A stretch of DNA of 64,000 bases from contig NC_081861.1 in NCBI RefSeq assembly GCF_963259705.1, positions 107,476,102-107,540,101 on the forward strand, given 5' to 3'. This DNA comes from Myotis daubentonii (lineage: Eukaryota; Chordata; Mammalia; Chiroptera; Vespertilionidae). Position 1 is the stretch's first letter. Each line of letters opens with the position of its first letter. This document shows positions 55,530 to 64,000 of the stretch, piece by piece. The notes beneath the pieces are model-generated. The model did no database searches. It saw nothing but the letters and a program-made list of their open reading frames with translations, and had not been told where the DNA came from. The position numbers and the translations under genes were made by a program.

Positions 55530-58194
55530 TATGTATATATAATTTATATATATATATTTGTTTGTTTCTCTTCTTAAAATATTGCCTTAGCATTTTTTTT
55601 TTTTTTGCAATATTGGTTTGGTGACAATAAGCTCCTTTAGCCTTTTTTTTTTTTTTTTTTTGGTCTGGGGATCTCTTTATTTCACCTTCAATTTTGAATG
55701 ACAGTCTTACTAGATAGTGTATCCTTGGTTTCAGATCTTTGCTTTTCATTACTTTGAATACTTCATGCCAATCCCTTCTTGCCTGAAGTTTTTCTGTTGA
55801 AAAATCATCTGACAACTTTATGGGAACTCCCTTGTGGGCAACTGTTTCTCTCTTGCTTCATTTAAGATTCTTTCCTTCTCTCTAACATTTCCCATTTTAA
55901 TTATGATGCATCTTGGTGTGGGTCTCTTTGTGTTCATCTTGATTGCAACTCTATGTGCTTTCTCAACTCTGTGACTTTTTCTTTCACCAGGTTAGAGATT
56001 TCTGTCATTATTTCTTCAATTTTTCTACCCTTTCTCTCTTTGTCCTTATTCTGGGACCCCTATGATGCAGGTATTGTTACATTTCATCTTGTCCCAAGGT
56101 CCCCTTAACCTATCCTTGTTTTTTAAGTTGTTTCTTTCTTTTATTGCTCTGATTGGGTGTTTTTGTTTTGTTTTGTTTTGTTTTTATTACCTTGTCTTCC
56201 AAATCACTGATTCAATCCTCTGATCATCTAAAATAATTTTTATTCCTGCAAGTGTATTCTTGATGTCAGATATGGTATCCTTCATTTCTGACTGCTTCTT
56301 ATTCATGGTTGCTATGCTCTTTTTAATGCTGACGTAGTTCCCTCTAAGTTCTTTGTATAAAAAGAAAAAAAAGAAGAGAAAGGAGAATGAAAAATAGAGT
56401 AAAAAGGGGAAAGAAAAAATAAGAGATATGAAAGAAAAATAGAGAAAATAATAATAACAAAGCAATAAAGAAGAAAAGAATAAAAAAATGCAAAGTAGAG
56501 TTTTTCTCAGCAGAGTTTAGTGCCAGATGGGGTCTCCCTTTGGATTCTGCTCTTATGTTGACTGAGTCTGACTGCTTTGTATGCTGGTTCCAGGCTTCCT
56601 GTCAGGTACTTTGGTGCTATCCACTGTCAGAAGCTGTCCACGTTTGCCTCTTGGAAACTTGTTGGAAGTTTCAAGTAATCCACAGTTTGTAGCTGCCTCC
56701 ACAAGACCTGGTTGCACATGGGAGGGGCCAAGCTTCATTCTAAGTCTGGTTTCTTAGCAGCACAGGACCCAGGGCCAGGTCAGCAAACATCCCAAGGCAC
56801 CTCAGGATCTGCCTCAAACCTGCTTTCCAGCATTCAGACTTAGTCATTGAAATGTTTTTTGTTTTTTTTGAAAGGCCTTTTGATGGATGGGGTGGATGAT
56901 ACCTCTGGATCTCCCATGAAGAGGATGTGCTGTTCATATTTCATGGAAGATGGTGGGTGTGTTTCCTTGTGCCAGAGCCATATGCCTGAGTCTCTCCCAG
57001 AATATTGCCCTGACTTTGACAGGGCATATCCCTCATATGCACTTCAGTGGGGTCTGCTGGGAGTTTCTATCAGCTCTCCCATGAGGGGGCTAGCACCAGT
57101 CAGGTTACTGAGAAAGTAGGAGCATGGCTCCACCCCAAATCCAGTCACTGATGCCACCTTGAGACTGCTCAGACCCATGGTCATGGCTTCTATTGCTGCC
57201 TCCTCACCAGAAGTTGAAATGTAAGGTGGGGGAATAATATTCCCAAGGTTAGGTGAGCAGGATTCCTGAGGATGGAGTGAACTGTAGCCCTATCGGCTGG
57301 GTAATTACCTTCCCTAGGCTGTTGCTGCTGAAAGGAGCTTGTGCCTGTCAATAAAAATGGCTACTGCAGTATGGGTAGGGGAGATGATCCCACTCTTCAT
57401 GTTTTCCTACAATGCCTACCACCCAGACTTTCCTCAGGCAACTACAGGTAACACTGCCTGCCTTTCACTGAAGCCTCTGGAGAGTGACTACAAATAAATA
57501 TCCTGTGCTCTGTTTTGTTTTGTGTTTCTTTTTTAAATCTTTAGTTTTGAAAGTATTACAGGTGTCCCCTTTTTCTCCCCATTAACCTCCTCTAGCCCAC
57601 CCCCACACCCTACCCCAGGCCTTCATCACCCTATTGTCTATGTCCATGGGTGATGCATATACGTACTAATATGCATACAAATTCTTTGGTTGATCTCTTC
57701 CCACCCACCCACCTTCCCCCACCTTCCCTTTGAGGTTCAACAGTCTGTTCCATGCTTCTATGTCTCTAGCTCTAAAAAAAGTTTTTTAAAGTGGCTTTGT
57801 ATCTGGCAAGCTCCTTCTCTCCTTGGAAGATAGAAGCCCTGCTGCCTTTCATGGCTGGATGTTATATGGGCCACTATTCCTGACTCTGGTACTCTGGGCT
57901 CCCTGGTTTCTGGGCCTCAGTCTCCTCAGGGGTAAACTCCCACAGCTAAAATATCCCTCCTCACCTTCAGCCAAGCACCTGTGGTAGCTGGACCAGCCCT
58001 TCTCACGACCCTGCCCTTCCTACCAGTCTGCAGTTGGTTTCTATTCTTTCTTGTTAAAAGTCCCCTCTTTGGATAATCTTCAATTGGTAATTCAGGGTGA
58101 ATGTTCACCTATTTAATTTTTTTTTTCAAATTTGGCTCTGGGAAGTAGTGCAAGAAATATCCACCTACTCCACTGCCATTTTGAAACCCCTCCT
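55530..58194 (-). mobile_element. L1 ORF1 and 5' UTR, minus strand
   Basis: ORF1 antisense from ~55560 (55815-55501 includes MSDDFSTEKLQARRDWHEVF and KIEGEIKRSP) to ~56465, then a 5' UTR ending GGAGGGGTTTCAAAATGGC on minus at 58194, an L1-type 5' start. A purine-rich patch (56358-56500) lies in the coiled-coil/5' UTR boundary. Interrupted by an L1 3' tail at 57530-57777. Confidence 0.85.
57530..57777 (-). mobile_element. L1 3' UTR-only insertion
   Basis: Antisense L1 3' UTR (TTTGAAAGTATTACAGGTGT to CATGCTTCTATGTCTCTAGC) inside the 5' UTR of another L1. A severely truncated L1. Flanking TTTTTTAAA-like sequence on both sides (57531, 57780) may be the target duplication. Confidence 0.78.
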
Positions 58195-60146
58195 GTAGAT
58201 ATTCTTTTCAAGTTGATGATGTTCTCCTTTCTTCCTAGTTTTCTGGAAGTTTTTCTTTTTTAAAATTATAAATGGGTATTGGACTTTGTCAAATGCTTTA
58301 TCTGCATCTATTGACATAATCATATGATTTTTCTTTTTCAGCCTGTTAATGTTAGGGATTACATTAATTGATTTCCAAGTGTTAACTCAGCCTTTCATAC
58401 TTTGCAAAAAATCATGCTTAGTCATAGTCTGTAATTATTTTATACACCATTGGATTTTATTTGCTAATATTTTGCTGAAGATTTTTGCATCTATGTTCAT
58501 TCTAGATGTTCTGTAATTTTCTCTTCTCATAATGTCTTTGTCTGACTTTGGTATTGAGGTAATGCTGGCCTTGTAGAATGAGTTAGGGAATACCCCTTCT
58601 CTGAAAAAGGTTGTAAAGAATTGGTGGTATAATTATTTTGTTAAATGTTTGGTATAATTTACCAGTCAACCCATTTGGGCCTGGTGCTTTCTGTTTTGGG
58701 GAAATTATTCATTATTGATTCCATTTCTTTATAGATATAGGCTTATTCAGATTGTTTTTTTTATGTGTTTTAGCAAATTGTATCTTTCAAGTAAGTGGAC
58801 CATTTTATTTATGTTATCAAATTTGTGAGCATTGTGTTGTTCATAATATTACTTTAATCCTATTTATGTCCATAGGATCTGTAATGATGTCCCCTCTTTA
58901 TTTCTTAGAATACGTGTTCTCTCTCTTTTTCCTTAGCCCAGCTAGAGACTCATTGATTTTATTGATCTTTTCAAAGAACCACCTTTCAGTTTTGTTTATC
59001 TATTGATTTCTGCTCTACTTCTCATTATTTCTTTTCTGCTTCATTAACGTTGTTTCTTTTTCTAGTTTCCTAAAGTGGAGACTTATATGACTTGTTTTAA
59101 ATTTTTCTTATTTTCTAATATATGCATTTTATAATATAAAGTTTTCTCTAATCACAGCTTTCACTATATTCCATAAATTTTCATGAATTGTGTTTTCATT
59201 ATAATTTAGTTAAAAATATTTTTAAAATTTATCTTGAGATTTCTTCTTTGACCTATGGTGTTGTGTAATGTCTAGATATTGTAGGACATTTCTAATTATC
59301 TTTCTGTTATTTATTTCTAGTTAAATTACATTGTGATCTAAGAGCAGGCAATGTATGCTTTTTATTATTTTAAATTTATTACAGTGTGTTTTATGGCCCA
59401 GAATGTAGTCTATATTGGTGACCATTCCATGTGAGTTTGAGAAGATTGGGTATTCTTCTGTTGTTGGACGAAATTGTCTATAGACTTCCATTATTTGTAG
59501 TTGATTGATGGTGTTGTTGAGTTCAACTATGTTCCTACTAATTACCTACCTGCTGGGTCTGTCCATTTTTATTGAGGGGTGTTGAATTCTCCAACTATGA
59601 TAGTGGATGCATCTACTTCTCCTTATACTTCTATTAGTTTTCACCTCATGTAGCTTGACATTCTGTTGGTAGGTTCCTACATATTAAGGATTTTTATGTC
59701 TTCTTGAAAAATTGACCATATATCATTATAGAGTGCTTTTCTTTTTCTCTAATAACTTTTCTTTATTAGAAGTCTGTGCTGTCTGAAATTAATATAACTA
59801 CCCCTTCTTAATGTCAGCATGATAGTTTTCATCCATATAAAATTACTGTATATGTATATATCTTTATATTAAAGTTACTTATTTGTGCACAAGATATGTT
59901 TGCATTTTATTTTCTGATCCACTGTAATAACCACTGTCCTTTGATTATGACTATTGATATGGTTAGATTAATATGTATCATATTTGTCACTGTTATTGAT
60001 TTATTGCCCTTGTTCTTTGTCCCTATTTTTTTCTCCTTTTTGTGGTTTTATGGAGGATTTTATGATTTCAGTTTTTCACGTTTCTTATCACATCACTTTT
60101 ACTTATTTTTTAAATTTTTTTCAGTGGTTGACCTAGAGTTTGCAAT

Positions 60147-61075
60147 ATAGTCATGCATCACATAATGATTTTTTAGTCAATAATGGACCACATATATCAC
60201 AGTGGCCCCATAAGGGTATAATAGAGCTGAAAGATTCCTATCACACAATGACATCATAGTCATCATAATGTCATGGCACAATTAATTACTCACATGTTTG
60301 TGATGATGCTTATATGTAAAAGAAACAATCCTACTGCACTGCCAGTCATATAAAATTATAGCACACACCATTATATAATACTTGACAATGATAACAAAAT
60401 ATTATGCTAATGGTTTATTTATTATAATACTTGAAATGATAAATTGTAATGTCAATGGCTTATACTATACTTTTTATCATTTTAAGTTACTTTTTCTATT
60501 AATAATATTTGCTTTAAAATAGTATGTCATGTTATGTTAGCAGTAACCTCATACATCTCATGTTTACCGCATCTCTTATTGTATCATTTTCTCTGGCACT
60601 TCATTTAATTGTGTGTTGTTTTATAAATTTAGTGTAAACCAAATGCATAGTGTTTATAAAGTCAACAATAATTTATAGTAATGTTATAGGTCTTCATATG
60701 CACTCACCACTCACTCACTGATTCACCTAGAGCAACTTTTAGTCCTATAGCTCCAGTCATAGTAAGTGCTTCATACAGGTTTATTTTTTAAATATTTTAT
60801 GCTGTACTTTTTCTGTACCTTTTCTTTTTTTGTACCTTTTTATGTTTATATATGTTTGGATACACAAATACACTGTGTTATAATTTCAAACAGTATTCAG
60901 TATAGTAAAATGCTGTGCAGACTTGTAGTCTGGGAGAAATAGGCAAGACCATATAGTCTAGGTGTGTAGTAGCCTATACCATATGGATTTGTGTATGTAC
61001 ACTCCATGATGTTTACAGAACAATGAAATAGCTTAGTAATGTATTTCTTAGACCATGTCATGATTTTTTAAGTGG
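60147..61075. mobile_element. Ancient Tigger-like DNA transposon relic
   Basis: Left end TAGTCATGCATCACATAATG. Internal text includes CACTCACCACTCACTCACTG, TACACAAATACACTGTGTTA-like sequence and TATGATGTTTACAGAACAAT-like sequence. The right end is decayed. These match an old eutherian Tc1/mariner (pogo/Tigger-like, perhaps Tigger4/Zombi) family as I remember it; the exact family needs a library search. Inserted into an old L1. Confidence 0.55.
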
Positions 61076-61312
61076 CAGGTGGCTATATATATCCACTTCT
61101 ATTTTCAAATAACACTATACCACTTCACAAACAGTTGTGAGTACCTTAAAATAACAAAAAAAACTAAATACCTGCCTCCTATCTCTTGTATTATTGCTGA
61201 CATTTTTAAAATTTCTATCTAAGCATACATATAAAGGTATGATACATATTTTATACACTATTGAATATATTGTTGTTTTTAACAAATGGTTATCTGTTAG
61301 ATAAGTTGAGAA

Positions 61313-61705
61313 TCCTATATAATAAAACCCTAATATGCAAATCGCCAAAAGGTGGAATGACCGGTCACTATGACACTCACTGACCACCGGGGTCAGATGC
61401 TCAATGCAGGAGCTGCCCCCTGGTGGTCAGTGCACTCCCACAGGAGGAGCACAGCTTGGCCAGAAGCTGGGCTCATGGCTGGCGAGCACAGGGGCAGTGG
61501 CGGGAGCCTCTCCTGCCTCCACAGCAGGCGGGCAGTAAGAAGCGAGAGGTCCTGGACTGTGAGAGGGATGTCTGACTGCCGGACTGTGAGAGGGATGTCT
61601 GACTGCTGGCAGGTGAGGTGAACAACTCCCAGGGGCTCCCGGACTGTGAGAGGGTGCAGGCTAGGCTGAGGGAACTCCCCCACCCCCAGTGCAACAGGCC
61701 TCTAG
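61313..61705 (+). mobile_element. HeliBat-type Helitron, plus strand, 393 bp
   Basis: Starts TCCTATATAATAAAACCC after A (61312) and ends GGCCTCTAG before T (61706). The 3' hairpin is reduced (CCCCCAGTGCAACAGG). Arms CCCCCTGGTGGTCAGTG and CACTGACCACCGGGG lie near the 5' end. GGACTGTGAGAGGGATGTCT is repeated twice (61554, 61582), with a third partial copy. Confidence 0.92.
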
Positions 61706-61832
61706 TAAGAAAAATAAATGTTTTCCACTAATTCTTTGATGTACTTCTTTCTTTATGAAGATCTGAGTTTCTGACCTATATAATTTCCTTCACTTTGAAG
61801 AATTTCCTTTTAACATTCTATTACATACATAC

Positions 61833-61985
61833 TGTATACTAAACCTGCAGTCAGATATCCCCTGAAGGATGTAGCAGTGTGCCAAGCAGCAGACAGCCAG
61901 GGAGGAGCCCAAACTGGGGCCAGGGCCCACGCTGCTCACACTCATACCCAGGCAATGCACCTACTGCCACCTTAACAGTTGCTTA
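61833..61985 (-). mobile_element. Probable Helitron fragment
   Basis: GC-rich stretch with CTGCAGTCAGATATCCC, which also occurs in the Helitron at 52001-52466. Neither terminus is recognisable; the right edge is a GATA array. Confidence 0.4.
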
Positions 61986-62020
61986 GATATATAGATAGAT
62001 AGATAGATAGATAGATAGAT

Positions 62021-62062
<42 letters not shown>

Positions 62063-62092
62063 GATAGATAGATAGAGATAGATAGATAGATA
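61986..62092. repeat. (GATA)n microsatellite
   Basis: About 25 GATA units with a few interruptions, next to an L1 3' end. Confidence 0.95.
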
Positions 62093-64000
62093 TAATCTCC
62101 TTTTTAGCCCATTGATCTCTCCCTGGCCACTCCCACCCACCAGCACATGCCCTCACACCCTAGTGTCTGTGACATTGGTTATCCTTATATGCATGCACGC
62201 AGTTCTTTGGTTGATCTCTTACCCCACCCCCAGCCCACCCCCACAAACACACCCTCGCCTGCCTTCCCTCTGAGGTTGGATGGTCGGTTCCATGCTTCTC
62301 TGCCTCTGGCTCTATTTTTGTCCATCAGTTTATGTTGTTCATTATATTTCACAAATGAGTGAGATCATTTGATATGTATCTTTCTCCGACTGGCTTATTT
62401 TGCTTAGCATAATGCTCTCCATGTACATCCATGCTATTGCGAATGGTAGGAGTTCCTTCTTTTTTACAGCAGCCTAGTATTCCGTGGTGTAGATGTACCA
62501 CAGTTTTTAACCCACTCATTTACAGATGGGCACTTAGGTTGTCCCCAAACCTTAGCTATTGTAAACTGGGCTGCTACAAATATTAGGAGTGCATATATTC
62601 TATCAGATGAGTGTTTCTGGTTTCTTGGGATATAGTCCTAGAAGTGGGATGATTGGGTCAAATGGGAGTTCCATTTTAAATTTTTTGAGGAAACTTTATA
62701 CTGTTTTCCACAGTGGCTGCAACAGTCTGAATTCCCACCAGCAGTGAAGGAGGGTTCCTTTTTCTCCACATCCTCATCACACTTGCCATTCTTGATTTGT
62801 TGATGATAGCCATTCTAACAGGTGTGAGATGATACCGCATTATTGTTTTGATTTGCATCTCTCAGATGATTAGTGACTTTGATCATGTTTTCATATGTCT
62901 TTTGGCCTTCTGGTATGTCCTCTTTCAAAAAGTGTCTACTGAGGTTCTTTGCACATTTTTTAACTGAATTGTTTGTCTTCCTTTTGTTAAGTTGTATGAA
63001 TTCCCTGTAAATTTTGAAGATTAAACCCCTATCAGAGATAACATTGGCAAATAGTTTATCCCATGCAGTGGGTTTTCTTGTTGTTTCATTAATGGTTTCT
63101 TTTGCTGTGCAGAAGCTTTTATTTTGATATAGTCCCATTTGTTTATTTTCTCCTTAGTTTCCATTGTCCTAGGACCTAGGAGCTATATCAGTAAAGATAT
63201 TGCTACAACATACGTCTGATATTTTGCTGTCTGTGGATTCCTCTAAGATTTTTATGGTTTCCTGTCATGTTTAGGTCCTTTATATATTTTGAGTTTATTT
63301 TTGAGTATGGTCTACATTGGTGATCTAGTTTCATTTTTTTTTTTTTTGCATGCATCTGTCCAATTTTCCCAACACCATTTGTTGAAGAAACTGTTTTGAC
63401 TCCATTGTATGCTCTTGCCTCCTCTTTCAAATATTAATTGAGCATAATGGGTTGGGTCGATTTCTGGGTTCTTTGTTCTGTTCCTTTGGTCTATATGTCT
63501 GTTCTTGTGCCAGTACCAGTCATTTTCGAGGACTGTAGCTTTGTAATATAGCTTGATATCTGGTATTGAGATCCCTCCTACTTTGTTCTTCCTCAAGATT
63601 GCTGGGATTTTTCAGTGTCTTTTTTTATTCCATATTAATTTTTGGAGAGTTTTTTCTAGGTCTCTGAAATATGCCATTGGTATTTTAATGGGGATTGCAT
63701 TGAATCTATAGATTGTTATGGGAAATATGGACATTTTAATGATGTTGATTCTACCAATGCATGAACATGGTATATTCTTCCATTTGTTTATGCCTTCCTC
63801 TATCTTTTTTCAATATGCTGTAGATTTACAGGTCTTTCACCTTCTTCATTAAGTTTATTCTTAGGTATCTTTTGTTGTTGTTGCAATGGGAAATTGGATT
63901 ATTTTTTAATTCCTCTTTCCGTAAGTTCATTATTGTTATATAAAAAAAAACATAGATTTCTGCGTGTTAATTTTATATCCTGCTATATTGCCAAATTCAC
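62093..64000 (-). mobile_element. L1 3' UTR and ORF2 C-terminal half, minus strand, runs off window
   Basis: Antisense 3' UTR (ATCTCCTTTTTAGCCCATTG) then ORF2 read backwards. Fragments at 63138-62815 ([20 protein letters not shown]) and 63596-63312 ([30 protein letters not shown]) are standard ORF2 C-terminal text. Broken frames; it continues beyond 64000. Confidence 0.92.

Larger units (their letters stand above)
58195..61832 (-). mobile_element. Old L1M-type element, minus strand, with two DNA transposons
   Basis: Diverged antisense ORF2 (58195-59880), then the region toward ORF1 with TAACACTATACCACTTCAC (61108) and ACAAATGGTTATCTGTTAGA (61281), which are standard in old mammalian L1. The body is continuous across an ancient transposon (60147-61075) and a Helitron (61313-61705) and ends with GAATTTCCTTTTAACATTC. 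No open ORF of note. Confidence 0.78.

Overview
The window looks like repeat-dense intergenic DNA from a vesper bat (family Vespertilionidae, e.g. Myotis, Eptesicus or Pipistrellus). Three signatures support this. There are tRNA-derived VES-type SINEs. There are at least 14 loci of non-autonomous Helitrons with HeliBat-type ends: a 5' TC followed by a CTATATAATAAAAG-like stretch, and a 3' hairpin followed by CTAG, inserted between A and T. There are two short hAT elements with 8-bp target duplications, one matching the SPIN ('Space Invader') family. I found no convincing host protein-coding gene, tRNA, rRNA or CRISPR. Almost every long open frame lies in an L1 body, on the antisense of one, or in a minisatellite.

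Layout. 1-1885 is L1 (minus), ending at a VES SINE. 2120-3914 is mostly unassigned single-copy DNA, followed by an old L1 3' end (plus) and a 1.06-kb Helitron (4866-5929). 5930-8353 is largely unassigned, followed by an ERV-type LTR with internal tandem repeats that runs into a polyadenylated-looking tail (8354-9500). 10741-16793 is a full-length but broken L1 (plus) with a GC-rich minisatellite in its 5' UTR. 16794-25562 is minus-strand L1, including one essentially full-length copy carrying a hAT MITE and a SINE. 25563-38425 is layered minus-strand L1 of several ages, interrupted by Helitrons, SINEs and a solo LTR with a clean 6-bp target duplication (33921-34483). 38426-40616 is an L1-like element with ORF1 but no ORF2 (HAL1-type structure). 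40617-51230 is a nested stack: an outer minus L1 broken by a whole minus L1 (40680-47524), a composite Helitron, a second solo LTR and SPIN. 51230-55529 is a microsatellite/Helitron mosaic. 55530-64000 is minus L1 again, including an old L1M copy carrying an ancient DNA transposon and a plus-strand Helitron.

How the elements relate. L1 copies supply both the bulk of the sequence and the targets. Helitrons and hATs sit inside L1 bodies, so interrupted L1 text gives insertion boundaries and relative ages. VES SINEs and short L1 tails carry L1-style target duplications (14-21 bp where seen). The most interesting structure is a two-part Helitron, a unit B with a decayed 3' hairpin fused head-to-tail to a unit A. 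The same junction occurs at three loci, as expected if read-through created a new composite that then spread. Coordinates of element ends are exact where a terminus or target duplication is quoted and approximate (tens of bases) elsewhere.
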